Positions 8,932 to 18,345 of a stretch of 41,706 nucleotides of DNA are shown in pieces. A program made the translations under genes and the position numbers. Source of the stretch: Helicobacter ailurogastricus (GTDB lineage Bacteria; Campylobacterota; Campylobacteria; Campylobacterales; Helicobacteraceae); assembly GCF_001282945.1 (NCBI RefSeq), contig NZ_CDMG01000004.1:281883-323588 (forward strand), given 5' to 3'. How positions within the stretch are numbered: position 1 is the first letter of the stretch; each line of letters opens with the position of its first letter. The notes under the pieces were generated by a model, which saw only the letters and a list, made by a program, of their open reading frames with translations, did no database searches and was not told the DNA's origin.

Positions 8932-10071
8932 TCAACTTCTTTCTAAAAACAAATCCTTCTCGCTAATTTGCGTCCCCTCGCTTAGTATCGCCGCGCGCTC
9001 CACGACAGAGAGCAATTCGCGGACATTGCCATGCCATGTGTAACTTAGCATGCACTCCTTAGCTTGATCGCTAAAACTCTTTGCTCCCAAATCATAGGCG
9101 CATAAAACCTCTTGTAACTTCCACTCGGCTAAGGGTAAAATCTCTTCCTTGCGTTCTTTCAAGGGGGGGACTTTAAGGGGGATGGTGTGTAACCTAAAAA
9201 ACAAATCCTCCCTAAACTCTTTGGCGTTGATTTTCTCTTGGATATTCGTATTGGTCGCCGAGATAAAACGGACATCGATTTTAATGGGTTTGTGGCTGCC
9301 TAGCCGCACAATCTCTTTTTCTTGGATCGCTCTTAGCAGCTTGCTTTGCAACTTCAGGGGCATTTCGCTAATCTCGTCTAAAAACACACTCCCCTTGTTG
9401 GCGCTCTCAAACAGCCCCGCCCTTGCACTCGTGGCATCGGTGAAAGCCCCCTTTTCAAACCCAAAGAGCTCAGACTCTAATAAATGCTCGGGGATGGCTG
9501 CCATGTTGATCGCCACAAAGGGCGCGCCCTTGCGTTTGGAGTTCTCATGGATGAAGTGGGCGAAAACCTCCTTACCCACCCCGCTAGGGCCTTGTAAAAA
9601 CACGCTCGCATCTGTGGCTGCCGCCTTGAGAGCCTGTTTTTGCACCGCCTCTAGGGCCTTTGAAGTGGCGATGAAAAACTCTTTTTTGCAAGATTTATTC
9701 ACGGGGTGTATCTTGTGAAACTCTAGGACTTTTTTGCTACGATAAATCGACTCTAAAAGCAATTCGGGCTTAAAGGGCTTTTGGAAAAAGTCTTTCACCC
9801 CTAAGCGGATCGACTCAATAGCTTTATTCAGCGTGGCGTTGCCCGTGATGACAATCGCCTCAAAACGCCCCTCTAATTTGCGTAAAAACTCCAGCCCGTC
9901 CATTTGGGGCATGTTGATGTCAGTGATGATGAGCTCAAAACTCTCGTCTATGGCTTTGAGCGCGTCTTTGGGGCTTTTGAAGGCGACCACTTCCAAATCT
10001 TCATGGTCGCTAAAAAAGAGCTCTAAACTCTTACGCATGTTGATGTCGTCTTCCACAATGGCGATTTTCAT
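8932..10071 (-). CDS. flgR: Sigma54-dependent flagellar response regulator FlgR
   Basis: NtrC-family activator of class 2 flagellar genes with RpoN. Domain order: receiver (1-115; phospho-acceptor D51 in IITDINMPQMDG, K98 in FQKPF), then an AAA+ ATPase with Walker A GPSGVGKE at 161-168 and the sigma54-contact loop GAFTDA at 208-213 (GAFTGA in most members). It ends at residue 379, straight after the AAA+ domain, with no Fis-type DNA-binding helix-turn-helix. H. pylori FlgR also lacks that domain and activates from solution. Its ATG overlaps the stop of the upstream exported protein (ATGA). Confidence 0.95.
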   Translation of the reverse strand: MKIAIVEDDINMRKSLELFFSDHEDLEVVAFKSPKDALKAIDESFELIITDINMPQMDGLEFLRKLEGRFEAIVITGNATLNKAIESIRLGVKDFFQKPFKPELLLESIYRSKKVLEFHKIHPVNKSCKKEFFIATSKALEAVQKQALKAAATDASVFLQGPSGVGKEVFAHFIHENSKRKGAPFVAINMAAIPEHLLESELFGFEKGAFTDATSARAGLFESANKGSVFLDEISEMPLKLQSKLLRAIQEKEIVRLGSHKPIKIDVRFISATNTNIQEKINAKEFREDLFFRLHTIPLKVPPLKERKEEILPLAEWKLQEVLCAYDLGAKSFSDQAKECMLSYTWHGNVRELLSVVERAAILSEGTQISEKDLFLERS

Positions 10072-10496
10072 TTTTCTCCCTTCTCATAAATTTCTAGCAC
10101 CAACAACCCCCCCTCCAAATGCACGCTGGCTGGGGCGTGTATGTCTAGGCTGGCTTGGTTTTGGTTTTGTAGTTTGCTGTTAAAACCGCTGGCTTGCACC
10201 AACACCTCGCCCTTATACAGACAATCCACGACCGCATTTTGGTAGCTTTTTAGCAAGATGTCAAGCAAATAGGGCTTTTGTAGAGGGCTTAATTTGGGCT
10301 CACTCACAGGAATGTCGCAAGTGTAGCTAGAGTTGTGGGGGTGTTTCTTGAGCGCACGGCTTAGCCCAAACGCCTCGTTTGTGGCGATCCCATTATGTGT
10401 TTGCACCCGGTAACTGAGCACAAACTCATCGGCCACACACAGCCCCACGCAACATGCCAACACAAAAACTTTAAAAAACGCCCCTAGTCTTTCCAC
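10068..10496 (-). CDS. Exported protein of unknown function upstream of flgR
   Basis: A 142-residue protein starting MERLGAFFKVFVLACCVGLCVADEF, a clear signal peptide with a likely cleavage site after CVA. The mature part is small and mostly beta, with two cysteines (SYTCD and VVDCL) that could pair in the periplasm. It is translationally coupled to flgR by a four-base overlap. A hypothetical gene occupies the same place between gyrA and flgR in H. pylori. A flagellar or envelope role is suggested only by position. Confidence 0.75.
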   Translation of the reverse strand: MERLGAFFKVFVLACCVGLCVADEFVLSYRVQTHNGIATNEAFGLSRALKKHPHNSSYTCDIPVSEPKLSPLQKPYLLDILLKSYQNAVVDCLYKGEVLVQASGFNSKLQNQNQASLDIHAPASVHLEGGLLVLEIYEKGEK

Positions 10497-10499
10497 ACC

Positions 10500-12248
10500 C
10501 TATAAACTCCAAGTTTTAAGCACAAAAGATATAATCTGATCATGCCGTGCTTTAATGGCTTGTTTATCCCATTTATCCTGCGCAAAATCTTTGATTTCTT
10601 TTTGCTGGAGTAGGGGAGAATCTTTATAACTTTCTAATTTCTCCTTAAAAGCCTTATTGCCGATGGAAGCATTGTGCGCGCCATCGATGAGCAAGAGATT
10701 GCCAATACAATGGAGATAATGCTTTTCAAAATTGTCGTCATAGGCACAATACCCACTCTGGCGATTTTTGTCACGTTCTTTTTGTGGGGCAATGTGTTCG
10801 ATTTGGGGTTTTTCCAAATCCTTAAGATTAAAGGCATAGCCCTTCGTGCGGGTATTCTGCCCCCGCAAGTGGTTTTCGTAGCGTTCTAAAATGATCATAT
10901 CTACATTTTTGCGCGAACCATTGTCGTAGCGTTCAGGGGCAAGGGCATTCTTCACGGCTTCATCTGTCCAATAGTAGTCTTTTTCACAGATATTTTTAAT
11001 GCTCTGTATTAAATAATCTGCATGACTAAAGTTTTGCAAGACGACCTGTAACCTCGTGCGCAAATCTGCGCGGGTGCTGATCAAGCGATGCCTAAAGGCG
11101 ATGACCTCTAAGGCTTTAAAGACCTGCTCTAAAAGAGTTTGCTTGTTTGGAGCATTTCTAAAAATGCGGTAAGCCTTAAAAATAAAGGGATACACGGGAT
11201 TGGCATCCAACTCCAACAGAGAGTCTTTGTAACAACTTTCGGTGTGGCAAAACTCTTTAAAATCTGCAAAGGCATTTCTAAGCTCTCTAGCGTAGTTTTC
11301 AATCCAAATTAGCTTATCTTGTTTGGTTGGATTGGGGTTATCTGACGGGTTATGCAGTTCGTTCTTGTAATTGGAATTGTCATCATTCTCGTTATAGCCA
11401 TAGCCCTGTTTTTTAAAGTAGGAGATGTTAAAGAAGCGCAAAATCGCATCCTCATGCCAAACCTTAATTTGACTGTCGTTGAGCATGGCATAAATGCTCT
11501 CAAAAATGTTAGAAATCTTTTCTAACCGCTCTTCTGCACTCTCTTGATTGTCGCTGTAAGTGTAGATTTGGTAGGCCAAATAGCTTTTGAGCCGCTCCAT
11601 TTGGGTCAAGTCCTTGCCCCGATTGTTTTGCAACTCAAACATTAAAACCGCATCTTTCTTATTGGTAAATTCAGTGCGCAACACTTTAGCGTTTTCCACT
11701 TTGTAGAGTAGTTTCAAGATATGGGAGATTTTTTCATCTCTTAATTTTTTGGTGAAAAACTCTTTAGCTCCTTGGATACGCTCTTGGGAGGGGGTGTTTG
11801 GTTTGGGGCATCTTGCATCATCGCCCACGATAACCATCTCATAGAAGTAGGCATTGTCGTATTCCACTACTTTGAGTTTGGGCACCTCGTAATAAACCAA
11901 AAAATTGTCTTCTAAGTAGCGTAAAAAGACTTCTTTACTTTTATCGTCTAGTTTTTCGCTTTTATCCGCTCGCTTTTCTAAAACATTGTGCAAGGCACGG
12001 ATAAAAATAAGGATTGTGGTGATGCGTTGTTGGCCATCGATGATGTCGATGCGTTTTGGATTTGTCATAGACTCTAAAAGGACACTGCCAAAGTAGTCAT
12101 CATTGCCCCCACGGGCAACCTCTTCCAAGTCTGCCAAGAATTGACTCCATTCTTTCTTCTCCCACGCATAAGCGCATTGGTAAAGAGGAATGGTGTAACA
12201 TTTATCGCCCGCAAAAAACTCTTTTATGGTTAGAGATTGGGATTGCAT
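10500..12248 (-). CDS. DUF262/DUF1524 protein, GmrSD-like (type IV restriction-type)
   Basis: A 582-residue protein. The N-terminal DUF262 domain has the nucleotide-binding signature DGQQRITT near residue 73 and a YQ..YAWEKKEW motif. The C-terminal DUF1524 HNH-type nuclease domain has QIEHIAPQ near residue 484 and IGNLLLIDGAHN followed by IGNKAFKEKL. This layout is that of fused GmrSD-type enzymes and other DUF262 defence nucleases that cut modified or phage DNA. The usual Arg of YQRxYxW is Cys here (YQCAYAW). AAGGAG stands five bases before the ATG. It is a single gene with no methylase beside it, placed between gyrA and the flgR operon. The defence role is inferred. Confidence 0.85.
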   Translation of the reverse strand: MQSQSLTIKEFFAGDKCYTIPLYQCAYAWEKKEWSQFLADLEEVARGGNDDYFGSVLLESMTNPKRIDIIDGQQRITTILIFIRALHNVLEKRADKSEKLDDKSKEVFLRYLEDNFLVYYEVPKLKVVEYDNAYFYEMVIVGDDARCPKPNTPSQERIQGAKEFFTKKLRDEKISHILKLLYKVENAKVLRTEFTNKKDAVLMFELQNNRGKDLTQMERLKSYLAYQIYTYSDNQESAEERLEKISNIFESIYAMLNDSQIKVWHEDAILRFFNISYFKKQGYGYNENDDNSNYKNELHNPSDNPNPTKQDKLIWIENYARELRNAFADFKEFCHTESCYKDSLLELDANPVYPFIFKAYRIFRNAPNKQTLLEQVFKALEVIAFRHRLISTRADLRTRLQVVLQNFSHADYLIQSIKNICEKDYYWTDEAVKNALAPERYDNGSRKNVDMIILERYENHLRGQNTRTKGYAFNLKDLEKPQIEHIAPQKERDKNRQSGYCAYDDNFEKHYLHCIGNLLLIDGAHNASIGNKAFKEKLESYKDSPLLQQKEIKDFAQDKWDKQAIKARHDQIISFVLKTWSL

Positions 12249-12302
12249 GGACGCTCCTTATATCATTGGAGAAAGAAAGAATACTAACATGATTTTTAGC
12301 TT

Positions 12303-14720
12303 TTATTCCACTTCATTTTCTTTCGGGCAAGTGTTCGCATAAACCACGCCATCGCCCTCCACGCTCACAAGTTTCACCCCGCTGGCATTGCGCCCCGTTT
12401 CGCGGATGCTATCCATAGGCATGCGGATCATCTTACCGCTCTTGGTCAAAAGCATTAAATCTTGGCTCTCATCCACGCTCACAATACCGACCAAGTCGCC
12501 CGTTTTTTGGGTAATTTTCATGGTAATGACCCCCATACCGCCCCGCCCTTGTAAGCGGTAAGCCCCCGCTAAAGTCTGCTTGCCCAGCCCCTTGGAGCTC
12601 ACACTGAGTAATTTTTCTTGCTCGCTAGAGATCACGCCCCCCCCGATCACCTCATCGCCGGCTCTTAGGCGCATGCCAATCACCCCTCTAGCCACCCGTC
12701 CGATCTCTCTAACCCCCTCTATGCTAAAGCGGATACACATGCCTTGTGAACTTGCCATAAACAACTCTTGTGTGCCTGAGCTTAGGATTTGTGCGGTCAC
12801 GAGCGCATCGTCCTCATCGAGCACAATCGCACGCACACCGCCCCTAACACGCCCAAATGCGCTTAAATTCGTGCGTTTGATCAAGCCCTTTTTGGTGAAA
12901 AAGACCAAAGATTTATCAGGGCTAAAGTCGGCGGTGGATAAAGTTGCCTTGATCCGCTCGCCAGGCTGCAAGTCTATGAGATTGACTAAGGCTTTGCCGA
13001 TCGCACTTCTACCCATTTCAGGGATACGATAGACCTTAAGCCAATAGAGTTGCCCCATGTTGGTAACAAACAGGATGGTGTCGTGGGTGTTGGCACTGAA
13101 GAAAAACTCAATGAAGTCGTCCTCATGCGTGTTGCCCGAGATTTTGCCCTTACCACCCCGCTTTTGTTGCTCATAGACTTTTAAGGGCATGCGTTTGACA
13201 TAGCCTCTGTGGCTCACCGTCACAACCATGTCCTCGTGGGCGATCAAATCTTCTGCACTTAAGCCCTCGTAATCTTCTTCAATTTGGGTTTTTCGTGAGG
13301 TGCTAAATTTCTCTTTCACCTCTAAAAGCTCCTCTTTAATGAGGGCGTTTAATTTATCCGCGTGCTCTAAAATGCCTTGCAAATAGGCGATCTGGGCTTG
13401 CAATTCTTGGTGTTCTTGTTGGATTTTCTCTTGCTCTAACCCCGTGAGCCGTTGCAAACGCATTTCTAAAATCGCCTTGCTCTGCTCTTCGCTCAAGTTA
13501 TGCGCTTTGGCTAACGCCTCTTTAGCCCCCAAAGTGTCGGCACTGCTCTTAATCAAGGCGATCACCGCCTCGCTATTTTGCAAGGCGATTAACAAGCCCT
13601 CTAAAATATGCACCCGCGCCTTTGCTTTTTCTAGCTCGTAGATGGTGCGCCGAATGACAATGGTTTTTCTGTGTAATAAAAAGAGATTAAGCAATTCTAA
13701 GAGATTGAAGATTCTAGGCTCTTTATTGTAAATGGCAAGCATGATCATGCTAAAGGTGATCTCCATGTTGCTTGACTTATAAAGGTGGTTTAACACAATC
13801 TGCGCTACCGCGTCTTTTTTAAGGTCAATCACCACCCTAACCCCCTCTCTATCCGACTCATCGCGCACCTCGGCGATCCCCTCCACGATCTTATCCTTAG
13901 CCAATTCGCTGATTTGCTCGACTAACTTTGCCTTATTGGTTTGGTAAGGGATTTCCTCTATGATAATACTTTCTCTGCTGCCTATCTTTTCAAAGCGGGT
14001 TTTGGCCCGCACCTTAATGCGCCCTCTGCCCGTGTTGTAAGCCTCTAAAATCCCCGCCCTGCCATAAATCACGCCCCCTGTGGGAAAGTCTGGCCCTTGC
14101 ACGATGTCTAAAATGTCTAAGAGCTCCACTTGGGGGTTTTCAAGCACGCAAATTAAAGCGTCTACGATCTCATCGGGGCGATGCGGGGGGATAGAAGTCG
14201 CCATCCCTACAGCAATCCCGCTAGAGCCATTGATTAAAAGATTGGGCAGGCGGCTAGGCAGAATATCCGGCTCGCTTAGCGTGCTGTCGTAGTTGTCGCT
14301 AAAATCCACGGTCTGTTTTTCAATGTCTCTTAGCAATTCCTCGCTCGCACCTGCCATGCGTGCTTCTGTGTAGCGCATCGCCGCGGCGTTGTCGCCATCG
14401 ATTGAGCCAAAATTGCCCTGCCCATCCACTAAGGGCAAGCGCATAGAAAAATCTTGTGCCATGCGCACTAAGGCCTCATAAACCGCACTGTCGCCATGGG
14501 GGTGGTACTTCCCGATCACATCGCCCACAATGCGCGCGCTCTTTTTATAAGGCACTTTCGCCCCTAGCCCCAACTCGTGCATGGCATATAAAATGCGCCG
14601 ATGCACGGGCTTTAGCCCATCTCTAGCGTCTGGAAGGGCCCGCCCCACAATCACGCTCATTGAGTAGTCTAAATAACTCTCTTGCAAAGACTCCTCAATT
14701 TTGACATCTTTAATTTCCAT
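12303..14720 (-). CDS. gyrA: DNA gyrase subunit A
   Basis: Breakage-reunion subunit of gyrase, 805 residues. The N-terminal winged helix holds the catalytic Tyr in AMRYTEARM. The quinolone-resistance region reads [16 protein letters not shown], with Ser at the position of H. pylori Asn87 and Glu at that of Asp91. The C-terminal half has the six-bladed DNA-wrapping domain, and the GyrA-box type motif [10 protein letters not shown] is visible. Full length. It is the upstream neighbour of the DUF262 gene and is followed upstream by dgkA on the same strand, as in H. pylori. Confidence 0.97.
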   Translation of the reverse strand: MEIKDVKIEESLQESYLDYSMSVIVGRALPDARDGLKPVHRRILYAMHELGLGAKVPYKKSARIVGDVIGKYHPHGDSAVYEALVRMAQDFSMRLPLVDGQGNFGSIDGDNAAAMRYTEARMAGASEELLRDIEKQTVDFSDNYDSTLSEPDILPSRLPNLLINGSSGIAVGMATSIPPHRPDEIVDALICVLENPQVELLDILDIVQGPDFPTGGVIYGRAGILEAYNTGRGRIKVRAKTRFEKIGSRESIIIEEIPYQTNKAKLVEQISELAKDKIVEGIAEVRDESDREGVRVVIDLKKDAVAQIVLNHLYKSSNMEITFSMIMLAIYNKEPRIFNLLELLNLFLLHRKTIVIRRTIYELEKAKARVHILEGLLIALQNSEAVIALIKSSADTLGAKEALAKAHNLSEEQSKAILEMRLQRLTGLEQEKIQQEHQELQAQIAYLQGILEHADKLNALIKEELLEVKEKFSTSRKTQIEEDYEGLSAEDLIAHEDMVVTVSHRGYVKRMPLKVYEQQKRGGKGKISGNTHEDDFIEFFFSANTHDTILFVTNMGQLYWLKVYRIPEMGRSAIGKALVNLIDLQPGERIKATLSTADFSPDKSLVFFTKKGLIKRTNLSAFGRVRGGVRAIVLDEDDALVTAQILSSGTQELFMASSQGMCIRFSIEGVREIGRVARGVIGMRLRAGDEVIGGGVISSEQEKLLSVSSKGLGKQTLAGAYRLQGRGGMGVITMKITQKTGDLVGIVSVDESQDLMLLTKSGKMIRMPMDSIRETGRNASGVKLVSVEGDGVVYANTCPKENEVE

Positions 14721-14728
14721 TCACTCTC

Positions 14729-15067
14729 CTAAAAGACAAAATAACCCCCCCACACCAAAATAAAGAACATCAACGCCACAAACTGCGCCGCACTGCCCAT
14801 ATCTTTTGCTTTTTTGGCTAAGGGGTGCTGGTGTGTCCCCGTAAAATCCACGGCGTTTTCAATTGCGCTGTTTAACAACTCCACAATGAGGCACAATGCC
14901 CCGGGCAAAATTAAAAGCACAAACTGCATAAAAGAGTGCGCCAAAAAACACGCCCCGACAAAGCCCACAAGAGCCAACAAGACAACCTGCCTAAAGGCGG
15001 GCTCATCTGCAAATGCCGCCTTTAAACCCGCCTTAGAGTAAAGCCACGCTTGTAAAATACGCTTCAT
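14729..15067 (-). CDS. dgkA: Diacylglycerol kinase DgkA
   Basis: Small inner-membrane kinase that phosphorylates diacylglycerol. The 112-residue protein has three hydrophobic segments and the family motifs ELLNSAIENAVD (catalytic Glu) and KAKDMGSAAQF. The start overlaps the stop of the upstream gene by four bases (ATGA), and gyrA follows eight bases later, so all are read from one message. Confidence 0.95.
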   Translation of the reverse strand: MKRILQAWLYSKAGLKAAFADEPAFRQVVLLALVGFVGACFLAHSFMQFVLLILPGALCLIVELLNSAIENAVDFTGTHQHPLAKKAKDMGSAAQFVALMFFILVWGGYFVF

Positions 15068-15927
15068 GGCAAGACTTTTAGGCTAAAATGGGGCAAGTAC
15101 GCCCAGATCTCTTTAAAGTTTCTTAAGTCCGTCCAGCGCTTGAAGGGGGCGTTTTTATTGACAAGCTCAAAGCTCACATGGTCGCTCTTGTTGTTGGCAA
15201 AATCTAAAAACTTTTGCGACAAGTCCTGTGCTTTTACCACCTCATCTTGCAAGCCGGCCACCAGTAGCCCGACTAAAATTGTGCCTTTAAACGAGCGGGC
15301 AATTTCTTTTAAAGCCTTGTCATAAGCCTGCGGGTCAAAATGGGGGTTTTTAATGTCCCCACTTTTTTGCAAGAGTGGGTAGAGCAAAGAGCGCATGTCC
15401 TTAGAGGACACCTTAAAGCCCAGCCGCTCCACCAAGACCTCTAAATCTTTTGTGGGCGAGTCTTTGCCCAAGAGATTTTTAAGACTCACGGGCTTGTCGC
15501 CCTCTTTAAAGCGGGCGTTGAGCGAAAACTCATAGGCGGCTTTGGAGTTTTTAAGCGCACAAGCGTTTTGCCCGATGAGCGTGTCCTTTAAACTCAAATC
15601 TAAAAGGCAATGCGCGCTCGTGGGTTGCCACGCCTCTTTGGCATAGATGGTGGGGACATCCAGCTTAAAGCGCAGGGCATTGGTCTTGACTTCCTCTAGG
15701 GCGACTTTAATGTCCCCCGTCTGTTTGGCGATGCCCGCACTTTGACAGACAATGTTTTTAAACCCATAGCACTTAAAGGGTTTGGCGTGGATATTTGTGG
15801 CTAGCCTGTTTAAACTCTGCTCTAATTTGTGCTTAACATCAGCACTTAACTTCAAGCCCACGCCCAAGAGCAAGGCGCACAAAAGCCCGCCCATCCCCAA
15901 AGCAATGAACATGAATTTTTTACGCAT
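15064..15927 (-). CDS. Membrane-anchored or exported protein, unknown
   Basis: A 287-residue protein starting MRKKFMFIALGMGGLLCALLLGVGL, a signal anchor or uncleaved signal peptide. The rest is predicted periplasmic and mixed helical, with four cysteines (CYGFKNIVCQ, HCLLD, NACALK) that may form disulfides. It overlaps dgkA by four bases and the LpxR-like gene by one (TAATG), so the three are tightly coupled. I do not recognise the family. An envelope-lipid link is suggested by both neighbours but not by motif. Confidence 0.7.
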   Translation of the reverse strand: MRKKFMFIALGMGGLLCALLLGVGLKLSADVKHKLEQSLNRLATNIHAKPFKCYGFKNIVCQSAGIAKQTGDIKVALEEVKTNALRFKLDVPTIYAKEAWQPTSAHCLLDLSLKDTLIGQNACALKNSKAAYEFSLNARFKEGDKPVSLKNLLGKDSPTKDLEVLVERLGFKVSSKDMRSLLYPLLQKSGDIKNPHFDPQAYDKALKEIARSFKGTILVGLLVAGLQDEVVKAQDLSQKFLDFANNKSDHVSFELVNKNAPFKRWTDLRNFKEIWAYLPHFSLKVLP

Positions 15928-16910
15928 TAAAACGCTAAGTCCAATTCTATGCTGCCAATGTTGTGGTTTTGGCGCTGGTCTCTAAAGGTCTTGCTTAAAT
16001 CAATCGCGCTAAAGGCAAAGCGCCACCCTTTGTAAAGAATCGCCACCCCCACCTGGGCATCGTAGAGAAAATAGGGCAGTTGGGTGATGCCATGCGTCTG
16101 TGGGTCGTTGCCCTGCACGAAAATATCCAAGGGCTGGAACGAGCCCATCGCCCCCGCAAAGAGATAGAAGGAAAAGCGGTTGCTGTAAGGCTCACCGCCG
16201 GCAAAATTGCTGTGGATTTGGTTAGGTCCAAAGTCAGCATCTAAATTGTAACCCACCCGCAAAGTTGTACCTAGATTAAAATTCGTCAAGGCGTTGCCTA
16301 AACTAAAGCTGGCACCGGGCAACATGTCTATGCTAAAAAAACGGCTTTTATAAAAGTCAAGCTTTTGTATCCAAGTGTAGTTGAGTTCAAAAATGAACTC
16401 GTTTTTAATCTGGCTATTCCACCCTAGAAACTTCGGGTCATGCCCCCATGTGTGGATGAGATTTTGCGTTTGTGCGGCCAAAGATGCGGGGCCGACCATC
16501 CCAAAGGACACACTCACGTGCTCTAAAGAGTGCGCGCTTCTTTGGAAAATCCCAAAGTTTAAACGCAACCACCCCCCATAAAGGTGCTCGCCTTTAAGCG
16601 GCATGGGAAGTTTGCGGTTGGCTAGAGTGGGGGTGTACATGTCTTGGGTGAGGTAGATGTTAAAACGGGTTGCGCGCTCTTTTTTGCCCTGCAAGCTCAC
16701 AAAATGCGCCCAAGACATGGCCGATTTTTTCTTAAAGGCGTATTCTTTACTCACCCAGCCAATGCGTGTACCAGCCGTGTAGTAGCGATCGATGTAGGGG
16801 TTGATGTAGCCATCGTCTTCTGTGAGCAGCTGGACATACTCCTTGTGGTAAGGCGTGAGGGCCTTTAAAGAGCAAAACAAAGCACAAAAAAGGGACAAGC
16901 GCGGTTTCAT
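15927..16910 (-). CDS. lpxR: LpxR-type outer-membrane lipid A 3'-O-deacylase
   Basis: A 327-residue outer-membrane barrel with a short signal peptide (MKPRLSLFCALFCSLKA) and a C-terminal Phe. LpxR/DUF2219 features: TEDDGYINPYIDRYYTAGTRIGW at the mature N-terminus, matching the NDx..DRYYTNG signature, and HTWGHDPKFLGWNSQIKNE, matching the catalytic-His strand and the GW..Q..NE motif. The usual Asn-Asp pair reads Asp-Asp here. In H. pylori an LpxR homologue (HP0694) removes the 3'-linked acyl chains of lipid A, helping evade TLR4; the same role is inferred. Confidence 0.82.
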   Translation of the reverse strand: MKPRLSLFCALFCSLKALTPYHKEYVQLLTEDDGYINPYIDRYYTAGTRIGWVSKEYAFKKKSAMSWAHFVSLQGKKERATRFNIYLTQDMYTPTLANRKLPMPLKGEHLYGGWLRLNFGIFQRSAHSLEHVSVSFGMVGPASLAAQTQNLIHTWGHDPKFLGWNSQIKNEFIFELNYTWIQKLDFYKSRFFSIDMLPGASFSLGNALTNFNLGTTLRVGYNLDADFGPNQIHSNFAGGEPYSNRFSFYLFAGAMGSFQPLDIFVQGNDPQTHGITQLPYFLYDAQVGVAILYKGWRFAFSAIDLSKTFRDQRQNHNIGSIELDLAF

Positions 16911-16944
16911 TTGTCTATTATAGCAAAAAACCCCTAGCGGGGGC

Positions 16945-18084
16945 TTATAGGGTGATGTAGTCCATCTCCATCGGGCGTTGGTGTTGCAGAATAAAGGACT
17001 TGGATTTTTCCACCCCCTCAGAAGTGCCGATCATCAGGAGTTTAGACTCGCTGGCAATGATCGCCTCTCCATCGGGCATGGGGATGTAGCGCCCATCCTT
17101 TTGGATGATGCCAATGATGAAAACCTTGGTGATTTCCCTAAAATGCGCCTCTTTGAGCTTGCGCTGCACGAGCCAACTTTCTTTAGGCACAATCACTTCC
17201 TCTAGGTCTAATAAAGTGTCTTTCTTGTAAATAAATTTTTCTAGGATGTTTTCCATGTCGGGGCGAATCGCCATCGCGCTCACCCTTTGCGCCATCAGTT
17301 TTGTGGGCGACACCACGCTATCAGCTCCTAGTTTCTTTAACTTTTCTAAGCCCTCATCGCTGTGTGCGCTGGCGATCACATAGTAGGGTTTGCGCTTGAG
17401 TTCCTTTTCAAAGAGCCGCACACTCACGATTAGGGCCACATTGACCGGCAAAATCTCAGAGAAAGTAACGACCCCCTTAGCGCTGCTTAAATGGGTTTTT
17501 AACATGGCTAAATTTGTGTGCGGGTCGCCCACAATGTAGTGGGGGTACTTGTGTTTGATCGCTTCTTCTTCAAAGTTGGGCTTGTTATCCACCACCACAA
17601 AGGGGATTTGTGCGCTGCGAAATTGTTTGCTGAGTTCAATCGTGTATTCGTTGTGGTAGCAAATGACATAGTGGTTTTTGAGTCTTGCGATTTTGTAAAT
17701 CATTTTTTTCTCCCGAATGAGCCTAGATAAAACGCCCTTGTTGATGACGCTGATTAAAACGGCGACACTAAAGGTAACAACCCCCGTACCGCAAAACATG
17801 ATGATCGAAGTGAAAAAGACGCTGATTGTGCCAAAATGGCTTTCATTGAGCGCCCCAAAGCCCGTAGAAGTGAAAGTGTAAGTGGTTTGGAAAAAGGCTT
17901 GGATGAGGGTGTAATCTTCTAGGGCTAAATAGCCCAAAGTCCCCACCAACACAAAACATTGGATTAAAACTAAAGGGAGTCTAAAAACCTCAAATTGTTC
18001 GTAAATCTCGGCGTTTAGGTTGTAATCTGCCTTGACTTTCTTTTTTTTAACAAGAGAGAGAAATCCCTTAACTTTTTGCAGCAT
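16945..18084 (-). CDS. kch: K+ channel with RCK/TrkA-N domain, HpKchA type
   Basis: Inner-membrane potassium channel. Two membrane segments (about 36-55 and 90-112) flank the pore loop with selectivity filter TSTGFGAL at residues 72-79, followed by a cytosolic RCK domain (YVICYHNEY Rossmann start) and an RCK-C/TrkA-C domain near 290-360. This matches the H. pylori channel HpKchA, whose filter is also GFG rather than GYG. It follows rpmB by 20 bp, as HP0490 follows HP0491. Confidence 0.93.
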   Translation of the reverse strand: MLQKVKGFLSLVKKKKVKADYNLNAEIYEQFEVFRLPLVLIQCFVLVGTLGYLALEDYTLIQAFFQTTYTFTSTGFGALNESHFGTISVFFTSIIMFCGTGVVTFSVAVLISVINKGVLSRLIREKKMIYKIARLKNHYVICYHNEYTIELSKQFRSAQIPFVVVDNKPNFEEEAIKHKYPHYIVGDPHTNLAMLKTHLSSAKGVVTFSEILPVNVALIVSVRLFEKELKRKPYYVIASAHSDEGLEKLKKLGADSVVSPTKLMAQRVSAMAIRPDMENILEKFIYKKDTLLDLEEVIVPKESWLVQRKLKEAHFREITKVFIIGIIQKDGRYIPMPDGEAIIASESKLLMIGTSEGVEKSKSFILQHQRPMEMDYITL

Positions 18085-18104
18085 TAAAGGGCATCCTAGC
18101 CCGC

Positions 18105-18293
18105 CTATTTACTCTTGCGCATGGTCCTTAGAGTCGAAGTGGCGACTTTAATTTTTTGCCTTGTCCCATCCTCTAGGGTGATGCGGATGGTGTGTAGGTT
18201 GGGCAATAAACGCCGCTTGTTCTTGTTGTTGGCGTGGCTCACGCGGTTACCCACCATAGGCCCCTTGTGGCTCAACATACATCTTCTAGCCAT
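18105..18293 (-). CDS. rpmB: Ribosomal protein bL28
   Basis: A 62-residue basic protein starting [27 protein letters not shown], the typical bL28 sequence with Cys near the start and the HANNKNKR motif. AAAGGAG lies six bases before the ATG. First gene of the rpmB-kch unit. Confidence 0.97.
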   Translation of the reverse strand: MARRCMLSHKGPMVGNRVSHANNKNKRRLLPNLHTIRITLEDGTRQKIKVATSTLRTMRKSK

Positions 18294-18322
18294 GAATGCT
18301 CCTTTTGCAAAATAAAGCGGGC

Positions 18323-18328
18323 ATTATA
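18323..18328 (-). promoter_or_regulatory. -10 box of the rpmB-kch promoter
   Basis: Perfect TATAAT on the minus strand, preceded by TTGGG, about 30 bases before the rpmB ATG. It sits between the cytochrome c peroxidase stop and rpmB, so the two transcripts are probably separate. The -35 is weak, as is usual in Helicobacter. Confidence 0.65.
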
Positions 18329-18345
18329 CCCAAGTTGCGCTTAAA

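Noticed and set aside
12580-13032. A 150-codon plus-strand frame opposite gyrA.
   Set aside because: Shadow of the gyrA codons with Ser/Pro-rich nonsense composition and no ribosome-binding site.
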